Source: a virus
Direction: 5' to 3' (one strand)
Length of the DNA: 64,000 nt
IMG/VR virus record: IMGVR_UViG_3300031951_000035
Coordinates: 1 to 64,000 of that record
Shown here: piece by piece, positions 1 through 8,557 of the stretch
Layout: every line of letters begins with the position of its first letter
Position numbering within the stretch: the stretch's first letter is position 1
Program-made: the position numbers and the translations under genes
The notes under the pieces: generated by a model
Databases searched by the model: none
What the model was told of the DNA's origin: nothing
What the model saw: the letters and a program-made list of their open reading frames with translations, nothing else

Positions 1-1
1 T

Positions 2-610
2 ACGTATTGTCCAAGCGGAATAGAATGTAGTGGTTGTGGACTTAGTAACTGTGAGGAAAGAAATGGAATATTTATCCAGATAGGAAGTCCTGTTGGTAAG
101 TTTTTTGATCCTAATATATTTACATCTATATCACCCATAGGGGAATTAGCAATAAATTCAACAGTTGTTTGTTATTGTCAATCCGGTAGTGGAACTACGT
201 CTGGCGTATACACAAACGTTGCTGGGCCTTTAACTGGATCATGGGCATTGAATACATGTGATGGAAGTGTATATCAATTATTACCAAGCGGAACAAGATA
301 TGTAAGAAAATGGACATGTCAAAATAATCAATATATAAATAAAGCACCAAGCTTAGGATATACCTCATTATGTGATTGCGAATCAGATATCAATGAGGGA
401 TTATGTGATGCAAAATATAGATGTGCAGACTTTTCGACATGTGCATGTCAAGAAGTTGGTCAATCAGGTCAAAGTGTTCCAAATATAACTACCATTGGTG
501 CAGGAGGAAGCGGAACATGGTGGTCATCAGACTGCGGATGCGAGGCATATCCAAAAGCTATGGGTGCCTGTGGACAAGACTCATTAATTGAGTGGCAAAT
601 AACAGAGTGA
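2..610 (+). CDS. Cysteine-rich protein, 5' end outside the window
   Basis: The frame is open from base 2 to the TGA at 608-610, so the start lies upstream of the window and only the last 202 residues are seen. The visible part is rich in Cys, Gly, Ser and Thr, with many spaced cysteines (for example CDCESD, CACQE, CGCEA) that could form disulfides or bind metal. There is no transmembrane segment. A secreted or virion surface role is possible, but I recognise no family. It ends back to back with the minus-strand gene at 611: the two TGA stops share the hexamer TGATCA. Confidence 0.6.
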   Translation, partial: TYCPSGIECSGCGLSNCEERNGIFIQIGSPVGKFFDPNIFTSISPIGELAINSTVVCYCQSGSGTTSGVYTNVAGPLTGSWALNTCDGSVYQLLPSGTRYVRKWTCQNNQYINKAPSLGYTSLCDCESDINEGLCDAKYRCADFSTCACQEVGQSGQSVPNITTIGAGGSGTWWSSDCGCEAYPKAMGACGQDSLIEWQITE

Positions 611-1045
611 TCACCACTTGCCAATGGGACAACTAGAAGATTCCCATTTTGTTTTTGTCTCTAGATAACATCCACATTTACCACATCTACTATTTTCAAT
701 AATAAATGGGCATTCAGCACAGATAGCCAATCTCTGTTTTTGTATATCTTCCGAAACGTTCTTCATACCATTCTGAATATGCTTTGCCGCAGATTGGATG
801 AAATTCTTTGCCATCTGTGTTGTGGAGGGAAGACTAGGTTCTTCCTTAATAACAGTCTGTTCGGGAATTGGATCTTTTTTTGAACAGTCATTTGGATTCT
901 GTTTTGGACCTCTGCATTGTTCCCACATATTAAAATAGCCAATGTGATTTTGGCATAGTTTATGTAAATGAGAAGATTTTTCAATCCCATGTCTTTTGCA
1001 GTATCCTGCCATTGGACATTCGCATGGGGTTTTATTATTGCTCAT
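611..1045 (-). CDS. Small cysteine-rich (zinc-binding-like) protein
   Basis: This 144-residue protein has two Cys clusters. The N-terminal one is CEC-x3-AGYCKRHG followed by further Cys/His near residues 27-44. The C-terminal one (about residues 108-141) has the form RLAIC-x2-CP, then C-x2-CGC, then CP-x-GKW. The C-terminal arrangement recurs in phage proteins and looks metal-binding; I know no defined function. Its start lies inside the end of the upstream gene (1035-1274), suggesting translational coupling. Confidence 0.7.
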   Translation of the reverse strand: MSNNKTPCECPMAGYCKRHGIEKSSHLHKLCQNHIGYFNMWEQCRGPKQNPNDCSKKDPIPEQTVIKEEPSLPSTTQMAKNFIQSAAKHIQNGMKNVSEDIQKQRLAICAECPFIIENSRCGKCGCYLETKTKWESSSCPIGKW

Positions 1046-1274
1046 CCTGCATTATTCCAGATAGTACTTGATAAGTTCCAATTCCTAACAGCATGGCATC
1101 TAGATAATCTCTATCTAAAGCTAAAAAGTGCATCATCCCAGCCATTTCATGGCGAACAATCGGTGCGTCCCAATTTAATGATTCAAGTTCTTGCTGTGAT
1201 ATATCCTGTTCAATTATATCACTAAATAGAACTTTATCATTCTCTTTTTTAAACATTAGTCTATAGTATTTCAT
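1035..1274 (-). CDS. Hypothetical protein, 79 aa
   Basis: A short acidic soluble protein with no recognisable domain. A GGAG-type ribosome binding site lies just upstream of the ATG (actggagtaattATG on the minus strand). It overlaps the following gene by 11 bases, so the two are probably co-expressed. Confidence 0.6.
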   Translation of the reverse strand: MKYYRLMFKKENDKVLFSDIIEQDISQQELESLNWDAPIVRHEMAGMMHFLALDRDYLDAMLLGIGTYQVLSGIMQDEQ

Positions 1275-1293
1275 AATTACTCCAGTCTATAAA

Positions 1294-1378
1294 CGGAAAC
1301 TACAGGAGTCGAACCTGTGGAAGATTTCTCTTCGGCGGTTTAGTAAACCGCTGCCTTAGACCACTCAGCCAAGTTTCC
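1294..1378 (-). tRNA. tRNA-Ser with anticodon ACU
   Basis: A complete class II cloverleaf. Acceptor GGAAACT pairs with AGTTTCC and the discriminator is G73, as usual for serine. The D arm is GCTGAGTGGTCTAAGGC, the anticodon stem GCGGT/ACCGC has loop TTACTAA, the long variable arm is GAAGA-gaaa-TCTTC, and the T arm is ACAGG-TTCGACT-CCTGT. No CCA is encoded. The serine AGU/AGC reader is normally GCU; A34 here is unusual. It stands alone between protein genes, far from the main tRNA cluster. Confidence 0.9.
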
Positions 1379-1391
1379 GCATGATCAATGA

Positions 1392-1751
1392 TCATTCTTC
1401 CTTATTAGTTTCCTTATTATACTTTCTCCAGGGCTTCCAATTTCCTTCATCATCCTTGTTCTTTGGAAATAAACCACCACCCTTCTTATTTACTCCGAAT
1501 GTACGCTTCGCAAAGTTACATTCAGGTTTCTTGGGATCGTGACATACCATTTCGTAGTATTCATTTTCTTCCTTATCAACTCTTACGTTGACGCGAACCT
1601 GATCCGATGTTTGTCCATTGCGTGAACATACGCAGTCATCAAATAATTCCTGCATATGATATAGAAACTTAAAAACATCCGTATCAGATTCACAATCGTT
1701 AGAGATAACAACATTCTTTTCACCAAGCTTAACAAAATATTCTACTTTCAT
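1392..1751 (-). CDS. Hypothetical protein, 119 aa
   Basis: A soluble protein with a Cys pair in the middle (DDCVCSRNG) and a basic, Gly/Lys/Trp-rich C-terminus (KKGGGLFPK, WKPWRKYN) that could contact nucleic acid. It follows the candidate annealing protein with a 4-base ATGA overlap, so it may act in the same process. No family recognised. Confidence 0.65.
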   Translation of the reverse strand: MKVEYFVKLGEKNVVISNDCESDTDVFKFLYHMQELFDDCVCSRNGQTSDQVRVNVRVDKEENEYYEMVCHDPKKPECNFAKRTFGVNKKGGGLFPKNKDDEGNWKPWRKYNKETNKEE

Positions 1752-2458
1752 GTTTCATTCCAATCTTCTTTATAGCCCATTAAACTCTTATCAACATTCT
1801 GTTCACCACGCTTGATCTTATTGATTAAATCAATCATCTTAGCGGCGGTGTCTCTCTTAACCTCGTATATGCTATTATATACCTTCTCACCAGAATTAAT
1901 AAACTTGACCACATCAATATTTAGCTTTTTACAGTTAATATCAATATACTTAATTTGTTCTGGCTTGATTCTTTCATCCATCTGGTTTGGCTGTTGCGAT
2001 AAGAACTGAGAAACATCTTTTTTGCATAGTTCTTCCGCAGCAACAACCCTTAGCTTTAGAGCCTTTCTCAATGCTCTACCCTCTGCCTTAGTTGAAGCAG
2101 TTGCAGGAGCATGAACGGCAAACATATCGTCTGTATTTCCAGCCCATACGTCTGCAACATCTGCATAAGTTTTACTGGATTTCTTTCCATCTTTGTCTGT
2201 AATTGAGAATACAACTTGATATATTACGGTAGTTTTTCCAATTGGATCTCCAGTTTCAATTCTATCCACTTTGATTGGTCCGCTGAATACAATTTCGCCA
2301 ATCAATAGTTCTGCTACGCGACGAAGGCCAGCCGTTAGTGGATTGCCATCAATTAACTCTCTATCTGTAAAGAACTGCATAGCATAGTCATGCCACTCTG
2401 GCGATAACATGCTTGGTGGTACGTCTTTTTCCGAATTAGATTCTTCTTGTTTGACCAT
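1748..2458 (-). CDS. Candidate single-strand DNA annealing protein (Erf/Rad52-like)
   Basis: The 236 residues show a beta-rich N-terminal half (about 40-115) followed by the helical motif ASTKAEGRALRKALKL (about 122-137). That motif resembles the alanine/arginine helix of Erf- and Rad52/Sak-type phage annealing proteins, which present a charged groove to single-stranded DNA. The C-terminal third is Lys-rich and variable, also usual in that group. A nuclease gene lies directly downstream in map order (2436-3263). The assignment rests on one motif and overall shape, so it is tentative; a phage-conserved protein of unknown role is the alternative. Confidence 0.45.
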   Translation of the reverse strand: MVKQEESNSEKDVPPSMLSPEWHDYAMQFFTDRELIDGNPLTAGLRRVAELLIGEIVFSGPIKVDRIETGDPIGKTTVIYQVVFSITDKDGKKSSKTYADVADVWAGNTDDMFAVHAPATASTKAEGRALRKALKLRVVAAEELCKKDVSQFLSQQPNQMDERIKPEQIKYIDINCKKLNIDVVKFINSGEKVYNSIYEVKRDTAAKMIDLINKIKRGEQNVDKSLMGYKEDWNET

Positions 2459-3263
2459 CTTTTACCTCAATTTCTATCAATCTACTTTTTGGTGGTGGAA
2501 AATTTTCCTGAATAGATGCAATTTCCTTCAATACTAATGATAGCAGATGATTCATCTTTGTCAAGGAGATACTTTTATCAATCTGTCTAATCCTAATAAT
2601 AACATATCCACTATTGATAAGAATACCCTGCTTGGCAGTGTCAGCAATTCTCTGCTTCATTAACTTCTCATCACCCCATATCGGCAAAAAATGCCCAGGA
2701 CCATCAATCTCAATTGCAGTTTTTATTTCTGGAAGGAATAAGTCTACTTCTAGATTATTTCCAAATACAAGACCGCTCTTATGAAATTCAACAGTATATC
2801 CGGCCTTACTGAGTCCATTGTTAAGATGAAGTTCAGTTTTAGATCCAAGTCTACTTGCCAGTCTTACGCTCTCTAGTGCTAATAGTCTTATTTCTTCTTG
2901 CTTTGCTTTTCCAAGTGCTTCCCAATTCTTTTTACTTATATCAGATATTTTCTTTTTGTCTTCTTCTGATAGATTATGATAAGCCTTAGATCTAGAAACG
3001 CCTATCTTTTCTTTATGGTTTTTGTCTAGAGTCTTACCTTCCGTTGGGTGTCTAGCCCTGCCCTTTTCTAGTGCAAGCTTTTGTGCTTCTGAATAGTCTC
3101 TCTTGTAATAGTCTTCGTCATTATGTAGAACTTTTCCCAAGAACTTTAGGGCACGAAGAATTTTTGTTGAATATGTGTTAAGTGATTCGGCTATTTCATA
3201 GCTACTGCACCCCTTGTTATACATATCTAAAATCCGATCTTTATTTATCAAAGCAAATTCCAT
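2436..3263 (-). CDS. Putative homing-type endonuclease (NUMOD3-like repeats plus Vsr/EDxHD-like domain)
   Basis: The N-terminal 45 residues look like a helix-turn-helix (CSSYEIAESLNTYSTKILRAL). Residues about 70-120 carry Lys-rich NUMOD3-type DNA-binding motifs. The C-terminal domain has a Glu in GSKTELHL, then LEVDLFLPEIKTAIEIDGPGHF, and then RIADTAKQGILINSGYVIIRI. That acidic-acidic-E-x-DG-x2-H pattern fits the Vsr-like nuclease core found in EDxHD homing endonucleases. No intron is visible around it, so it looks like a free-standing selfish nuclease. It overlaps both neighbours slightly. Confidence 0.65.
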   Translation of the reverse strand: MEFALINKDRILDMYNKGCSSYEIAESLNTYSTKILRALKFLGKVLHNDEDYYKRDYSEAQKLALEKGRARHPTEGKTLDKNHKEKIGVSRSKAYHNLSEEDKKKISDISKKNWEALGKAKQEEIRLLALESVRLASRLGSKTELHLNNGLSKAGYTVEFHKSGLVFGNNLEVDLFLPEIKTAIEIDGPGHFLPIWGDEKLMKQRIADTAKQGILINSGYVIIRIRQIDKSISLTKMNHLLSLVLKEIASIQENFPPPKSRLIEIEVKDGQTRRI

Positions 3264-3703
3264 AGTCCCTCCAATGTAAATCTATTCATAATTTTATCAA
3301 ATGTTATTCCACATAAATTTTTAATAGGTTGAATATAATCCTCAGATCTTAGTATTATTGTTAAGTCTTTATTTGTTAGCACATCGTATACATCGTCATA
3401 TAGTAATGGTTTAAACATCCAATCTAAATCATAAAGATATAATACTTTTTTCGAATTATTAGAACATCCAAGAATATACTGTGCGTTTTCTATTGTATTT
3501 ACCAGTAAAACACCATCGTTGAACGAGTCCATTTCTACTGGAGGAAATACGGCTGTATTTATATTCATAAGAGGAAAAGACTGATCTAATGCTGATATGG
3601 ATATTTCTTCATTAGAGTCCAATACTGTATTATTTATATCCAGCATAACAAAATGATTAAATTCTGAATAAGATAAATTATCTAAACATATCATTGTTTT
3701 CAT
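3248..3703 (-). CDS. Hypothetical protein in glycosyltransferase run
   Basis: I choose the ATG at 3703 because it forms an ATGA overlap with the stop of the upstream gene (3700-3702); an ATG 12 bases earlier is possible. The product of about 151 residues is acidic, without membrane segments. Regions such as KKVLYLYDLDWMFKPLLYDDVY and LTIILRSEDYIQPIKNLCG read like part of a GT-B-type fold lacking the sugar-nucleotide binding half. It may be a partner or remnant of the neighbouring transferase. Confidence 0.6.
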   Translation of the reverse strand: MKTMICLDNLSYSEFNHFVMLDINNTVLDSNEEISISALDQSFPLMNINTAVFPPVEMDSFNDGVLLVNTIENAQYILGCSNNSKKVLYLYDLDWMFKPLLYDDVYDVLTNKDLTIILRSEDYIQPIKNLCGITFDKIMNRFTLEGLWNLL

Positions 3704-4482
3704 TTTTTGCACCATTCTGTTTTCTTATTTCTTAATATATCCTCTGCTATTTTATTCAAGCCAACAGTCTTGAATATAAATGCCGCTCTATCAAAGGACG
3801 TATGCTTACTTATTATATCTTCTCTGCTATATCCTTCGACTTGATATTTTGCGTCATCAACAACAGCGTGGTGTATTTTATCAGCACATTCTTCATAATT
3901 ATTTCCATTATAGACTATTGGATTTCCACCGGCAGCAATAATATCCATTAGTCTAGACTCGTCATCATGAGAAACTAATGAGGCTTTAGAGTTGCTGTAA
4001 AACTTAAAATAATCATCTATATTGCACATTCCACAATAGCCGGATATATTATGCGGCTGATGATTAAAAAACTTAAAATTGAAACTACTGTTAACTATCC
4101 AATTTAGTAATTTTCCAAAAACAATTGGTGTTCCAATGTATAGAATATCAGAAGAAAATTTAGGAATATCTTTTTCATCTACTGTAGATGGTCTAAAGTG
4201 TACAAAACCTCCTATATAGTTTTTAGACTTTTTATTTGATAATGAAAAAGAGTTTTTAGAATCTGATTCATTTATATTTATTGAAACCGCACGATTCTTT
4301 ATTGGAAATTGATTGGTGTTTGGTATATTATGTATTATAACATCTGGATTAAAATTAGATATGGTTTCATGATTAATTTCTCCAGATAGATATCCACATT
4401 CATGCTTAGTCTTTGATATTACTGATAATAATGAATCAAAGTGTGTATCGCCTGTATATCTATAGAATAGTAGTCTCATCAT
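3700..4482 (-). CDS. GT-B-type glycosyltransferase-like protein (CgeB-like C-terminus)
   Basis: The 260-residue protein ends with a segment (about 165-215) containing SHDDESRLMDIIAAGGNPIVYNG and a following DDAKYQVEGYSREDIISKHTSFDRA. This matches the C-terminal pattern of CgeB-like GT-B glycosyltransferases: a short list of sites to update, AAGG, then a region ending in a helix that packs back on the N-terminal half. It would add a sugar to a phage or host glycan or to a virion protein. It is shorter than typical GT-B enzymes, so activity is uncertain. Confidence 0.6.
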   Translation of the reverse strand: MMRLLFYRYTGDTHFDSLLSVISKTKHECGYLSGEINHETISNFNPDVIIHNIPNTNQFPIKNRAVSININESDSKNSFSLSNKKSKNYIGGFVHFRPSTVDEKDIPKFSSDILYIGTPIVFGKLLNWIVNSSFNFKFFNHQPHNISGYCGMCNIDDYFKFYSNSKASLVSHDDESRLMDIIAAGGNPIVYNGNNYEECADKIHHAVVDDAKYQVEGYSREDIISKHTSFDRAAFIFKTVGLNKIAEDILRNKKTEWCKK

Positions 4483-5171
4483 AGTTCCTTTAAAGTTTTA
4501 ATATCGTCCTGTTTTTTCTTTATTACGGATATTGTGATTTGATTTAATAATGTATTTATGAATGACTCTAGATTATAGAACTTTCTTTTAACATGATCGT
4601 TAATGAGATTTCTAGCAATATCAAAATCTGACTCATTTATAAATAAGATTTCTGACCACACGTTTGGTAATCCGTATGACATATTTAATAGTTTTCCACC
4701 ATCAATTAAAAGCCCAATGTCATAATTATTTTTATCTTCGTTATGTATTATTGTATGTGTTTGTTTGTTATTTGATGGAGAGATGCATGACTTATTAAAT
4801 AATCTATCTCCGTGTATTATATATGTGTTTTGTGGTAGTGCTAAATTTAATCCAAAAATCCAACAGTCTAAAGCACTAGACATTTTATGATATTTATTTT
4901 CTGCTATACGTATGTTTTTATATTTCTTGGAATGTATATGGGATACTAATTTATCATGCTCAAATCCTGAGATAATGATGATCTCACTATCTGGATAAGA
5001 ACTTCTTATTGTTTGTATTTGCTCATCTATTAGGAAATTTTTGTTATCTAGTACGGTTAAAGGAATATTTTTGTATCCCCTTTTATTTGATTTTTGTGAG
5101 CATAATATGATAAATGTGGTTGATACATCACAATTGTTTTTGATTTTATGTATACATTTCTTATTATTCAT
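4479..5171 (-). CDS. Nucleotidyltransferase/GT-A-like protein
   Basis: I place the start at 5171 (MNNKKCIHKI...), which overlaps the stop of the upstream gene by 8 bases; a longer open frame runs to 5291 but would lie mostly inside the neighbour. The sequence resembles sugar-phosphate nucleotidyltransferases: an N-terminal strand and loop, QIQTIRSSYPDSEIIIISGFEHDKL, then NTYIIHGDRLFN, where HGD stands in the usual metal-binding Asp position. The canonical glycine-rich GGxGTR loop is not seen, so the enzyme may be divergent or inactive. Confidence 0.5.
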   Translation of the reverse strand: MNNKKCIHKIKNNCDVSTTFIILCSQKSNKRGYKNIPLTVLDNKNFLIDEQIQTIRSSYPDSEIIIISGFEHDKLVSHIHSKKYKNIRIAENKYHKMSSALDCWIFGLNLALPQNTYIIHGDRLFNKSCISPSNNKQTHTIIHNEDKNNYDIGLLIDGGKLLNMSYGLPNVWSEILFINESDFDIARNLINDHVKRKFYNLESFINTLLNQITISVIKKKQDDIKTLKEL

Positions 5172-5724
5172 ATTGATAAATTGTACACAAACTCTTTGGG
5201 ATGTGAATACTGGCATAATTATTACCAACAATTTGTAATTTATCCTGATCGGTAAAATGCTTAACAAGTTTAGATGTTGACCAAAACACAACTGGAATAT
5301 TTAGAGATACATTCATAGCCCTTGATCTCATAAAACATTTGATATCATTAATGTTGTAGTCAGTGTATATAAAACCACTACTTTCTTCTTTTAACCACTC
5401 TAGACCTAATTCATCTATAGAATAGGGATTAAGCACTACATTGTCTGATATGCTTGCAAATGCTATTGAATCACCATGCTGAATAAGATTTTGTAAAACA
5501 ATATTATCAGCGTTTTCTCTTTCTTCATAATCTCTAGTTAGTATTTCGATTTCTATTAATGATTTAATTTGACTCAATTGACTTTCAATACGTTTGGATA
5601 ATGAAAAATCATATAGGTTTAGAAAGACTTTATATTTTTTAGAATTACATCCATTGACTATAGAAAGTAATAGATTATCATCTATATCATTAAGTATCTT
5701 ATAATTAATTACTATATTCTGCAT
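5164..5724 (-). CDS. GT-A-like glycosyltransferase fragment or divergent family 2 enzyme
   Basis: The likely start is the ATG at 5724 (MQNIVINYK), overlapping the upstream stop by 20 bases; the frame is open to 5781. Residues 1-110 follow a family-2 GT-A layout: a first strand NIVINYK, a helix with the stretch LLLSIVNGCN, then a segment asking for a position in the donor pocket (GDSIAFASISDNVVLNP). DNV may replace the usual DxD. About 186 residues is short for a complete transferase. Confidence 0.5.
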   Translation of the reverse strand: MQNIVINYKILNDIDDNLLLSIVNGCNSKKYKVFLNLYDFSLSKRIESQLSQIKSLIEIEILTRDYEERENADNIVLQNLIQHGDSIAFASISDNVVLNPYSIDELGLEWLKEESSGFIYTDYNINDIKCFMRSRAMNVSLNIPVVFWSTSKLVKHFTDQDKLQIVGNNYASIHIPKSLCTIYQYE

Positions 5725-6445
5725 TGACTTCTTCCCATGTGAATACTTGTGGATCAGAATTTTCTTTACTAGATATATCAAGGAGTTTATCTTTAAAACT
5801 ACACTCTAGATCGCCCTTTAGCCATTTATATAGATGAACCATGCTCACAGATTGATGCACTGAATCAGTTCCTCTTATATGAAGAAGTCTATATAATTTT
5901 TTATTTACAAAAGTGTCTACTTTATCAATCATGTCCTGATCAAAATCAAAGTCTGAATTTAAAATAAATAGATATCCATTCTTTGCAAAAGATAGTGACT
6001 TATAAATCTGTAATGCCCCATTATTATCTATAGCATGTATTATCTTATAGTCTGTGTCAATATTATTGCCACATGCAGAAAAGACATCTTGATGTTTTAA
6101 TTTGCTATATATTACAATAATTTTAAAGTTCTTAATCTTAGGATTTTTATTTAACTTAATTAGAGTTCTTTCTAGTGCTTGTTTATCTAGAGCAAATATA
6201 ACGATAGTACCACAAATATAAACTTCATCGTTACATATATCTATCTTTTCCTTAAGAGATAGATCTGTATTCCAATTTTCTGGACGCTTATATTGACATA
6301 TTCTATCTATCAAGGGATCATTATTATCAGTGTATGTAATAGTAGCACCACGATCTATAAACTTATTAATAAGTCCATGCTCACATGTTTTATTACTATT
6401 ATCATAAAAACAACATCTTCCACAGTATGTTCCTATGTTAGCCAT
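5705..6445 (-). CDS. GT-A-like protein with N-terminal Cys cluster
   Basis: Residues 7-50 carry a Cys cluster (CGRCCFYD, CEHG, ICQYKRPENW) that could bind zinc. Residues about 75-200 resemble a GT-A nucleotide-sugar binding domain, including FAKNGYLFILNSDFDFDQDM, where DFD may serve as the metal-binding DxD. The same combination of Cys cluster and transferase core occurs in other phage glycosylation genes. It overlaps the upstream GT4 gene by 13 bases. I infer glycosyl transfer, acceptor unknown. Confidence 0.55.
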   Translation of the reverse strand: MANIGTYCGRCCFYDNSNKTCEHGLINKFIDRGATITYTDNNDPLIDRICQYKRPENWNTDLSLKEKIDICNDEVYICGTIVIFALDKQALERTLIKLNKNPKIKNFKIIVIYSKLKHQDVFSACGNNIDTDYKIIHAIDNNGALQIYKSLSFAKNGYLFILNSDFDFDQDMIDKVDTFVNKKLYRLLHIRGTDSVHQSVSMVHLYKWLKGDLECSFKDKLLDISSKENSDPQVFTWEEVNAEYSN

Positions 6446-8082
6446 TTTGCGTTCCTGTCAATTAGTCTTGATCTATTAATTCTGATTTCTTCCCATATAT
6501 TGTAATTTTGTAATCTACTTTCAAAAGTCTTAAATATTATCTCTCTATTCATTGGTTTTGGTCTATTATCTGAGAATGGAGAGAACTCACTTACATAAAA
6601 TCCATTCCAAGAAGCTTTAGATATTCCACGCTGCAAATCAGTTAGCATTGTCCTATAAAAATAGGAGGTCTTATGGGGTTGGTAATAGGAATAGGCGTCC
6701 GAGAGTTGCTTCATAAAAACAAAGTTAGATGGCTCTTGTACATTTATCTGAACTGGCTGTATTAATAATGGGGGCTGTTTCCAGTCTGCGTGTTTACAGT
6801 CATCAATAACTTTCATCCATTCGCTGGCAGTCTTATCCCAATTATAATTTTTTTCAAACAATTCTCTTGTCTCTATTCTCTTTTGATTTCTATAGTCTTC
6901 ACTGGATGCGAAGAAAGATTTGAATATATTAATAAGAGATCTGTTATCTATAACGGCACGATTGCATCCAGTCTCTAGTTCTTTATATGTAGAAAAAGAT
7001 ATAGGATATCCACCAAGTTTATTTACAACGTCTTCCATAGCGGAATAGTTTGTACATGCAATTGGAATTCCGCAAGCCGCAGCTTCAACTTGTGGTAATC
7101 CGAAACCCTCGGAATTAGCAGACTGTACATATAGATCAAATAGGTTATATATCTTAGCTAAATCTTCATCCGTAGCACCATTGCCGACGTTTGACGGGGT
7201 AGATGAATATTGTTTGCACTTACTGCATACTTTTCTAGAATCTCTGAAAAAAGATGCTTCAACGTGTTTGCAGTTTTCACATATATAGGTCATTAATACT
7301 TTAGAAGATATATTGTTTTGATGAATTAATTCAGCTAGATTCCATCCAGCATCTGGAAAGCTTGTATGCAGGTAAAGGAATGTATTCTTTTCGCCCGATT
7401 CTTCTAGATATTTGCTGAATGATTCTATCAAGGCGGGAAATAGCTTACGCCTTTGATTTCTCATCACAGTGCCAATTATCTTTACATCAGACCTAAGATT
7501 AAATTCCTCTCTGATAGCGTCTCTATCCATAGGAATAAAACATGGGGCGGCAGACGGGGAGGCGACACCAACTGTATTAAGTCTAGTACCGCCCTGTTCT
7601 TCTAATGTTTTCTTGGCCCAATCAGAGTATGTTAATACGTAATCAACATCAGAAAACATATCTATCCACTCTTGATTTTGTGGACTAGCATCAACCGTTG
7701 GCATCCATGCCCAAGAAAAGATTCTTCTATATGGAGAATGATATATAAAAGAATCCATCCAGAAGTCTCTAATAGAAAGTACTATATCTGGTTCAAATTC
7801 TAAGCAAACTCTTTCAAATCTCCATGCACCAAATTGGTTCATTGGATTAGAATTATATGCATTTACCTCTTGCTCATTATTTGGATCTGGCATATTAGCA
7901 TAATTTTTCCAAGGTATATTTTTTCTACGAGGATCGTCTATACCTCCATATACAGAAAATTCAGCAATATCATATTTATTAGAAGCATGTATTCTAGATA
8001 TTACTTCTTTACTGTATTTTGCATATCCTGTATTTAGATATGCTGCCTCAGATATAAATAATACTTTCTTTTTTTTAGCCAT
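6433..8082 (-). CDS. GT4 family glycosyltransferase with zinc-ribbon insertion
   Basis: This is a 549-residue GT-B enzyme. The N-terminal Rossmann half starts KKKVLFISEAAYLNTGYAKY. The donor-binding half has the E-x7-E signature in SEGFGLPQVEAAACGIPIACTN (about 324-343), typical of retaining GT4 transferases. A C-x2-C...C-x2-C zinc-ribbon (Cys268, 271, 286, 289) is inserted between the two halves, which is not usual for GT4. The last 110 residues are an extra domain. The next gene, a sigma factor, overlaps by 8 bases. A second GT4 enzyme without the ribbon lies at 33372-34451. Confidence 0.8.
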   Translation of the reverse strand: MAKKKKVLFISEAAYLNTGYAKYSKEVISRIHASNKYDIAEFSVYGGIDDPRRKNIPWKNYANMPDPNNEQEVNAYNSNPMNQFGAWRFERVCLEFEPDIVLSIRDFWMDSFIYHSPYRRIFSWAWMPTVDASPQNQEWIDMFSDVDYVLTYSDWAKKTLEEQGGTRLNTVGVASPSAAPCFIPMDRDAIREEFNLRSDVKIIGTVMRNQRRKLFPALIESFSKYLEESGEKNTFLYLHTSFPDAGWNLAELIHQNNISSKVLMTYICENCKHVEASFFRDSRKVCSKCKQYSSTPSNVGNGATDEDLAKIYNLFDLYVQSANSEGFGLPQVEAAACGIPIACTNYSAMEDVVNKLGGYPISFSTYKELETGCNRAVIDNRSLINIFKSFFASSEDYRNQKRIETRELFEKNYNWDKTASEWMKVIDDCKHADWKQPPLLIQPVQINVQEPSNFVFMKQLSDAYSYYQPHKTSYFYRTMLTDLQRGISKASWNGFYVSEFSPFSDNRPKPMNREIIFKTFESRLQNYNIWEEIRINRSRLIDRNAKWLT

Positions 8083-8548
8083 TGTTTTGTTTATCCATTC
8101 TCGACTTTAACGTAGTTAATATTTTTGATACTTTATTTGGAGATATCTTTAATTGTGTAGATATGCTCTTATTTGTATTTCCATTAATTTTCAAGTCAAC
8201 AATTTGTTTTTCTAATTCTGTTTTAGCATTTACTAGATCATAATAGTCTGTATAGGCAAATTCATTATCATGATATGTAAAACTATTATTATCAGCATAC
8301 AGTAATTCAGACTGTTGTTTTTGCGACTTGATAAATTTAAGAATATCGTTCCTTACGCAGTGGGTGATGAATGTTGAAATTTTTCCCCTAGTTTCATCAT
8401 ATTTGTGTCCACTCTTACATAATGCTAAGAAACCCACCTGTATTAGATCTTCCTTGCTAAATAATTTATTCTTGATATAGATTGAATTTGCAATTTTGTA
8501 TACTAACTTTTTATTATCCTCAATCATTTTCTCAACTGTTTTATCCAT
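8075..8548 (-). CDS. Sigma-70-like RNA polymerase sigma factor (minimal)
   Basis: The 157 residues contain a region 2-like core (about 10-80: LVYKIANSIYIKNKLFSKEDLIQVGFLALCKSGHKYDETRGKISTF in outline, with the D-E/T-R-G-K-I-S-T-F signature) and a region 4-like helix-turn-helix at the end (about 112-148: EKQIVDLKINGNTNKSISTQL). Such short factors direct host RNA polymerase to phage promoters. It sits at the head of the replication genes and may switch transcription to late genes. Its target promoters cannot be told from the window. Confidence 0.8.
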   Translation of the reverse strand: MDKTVEKMIEDNKKLVYKIANSIYIKNKLFSKEDLIQVGFLALCKSGHKYDETRGKISTFITHCVRNDILKFIKSQKQQSELLYADNNSFTYHDNEFAYTDYYDLVNAKTELEKQIVDLKINGNTNKSISTQLKISPNKVSKILTTLKSRMDKQNNG

Positions 8549-8557
8549 AATCTTTTC

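Noticed and set aside
968-1225. A plus-strand frame of 85 codons
   Set aside because: Antisense to two coupled minus genes with cysteine motifs and ribosome binding sites.
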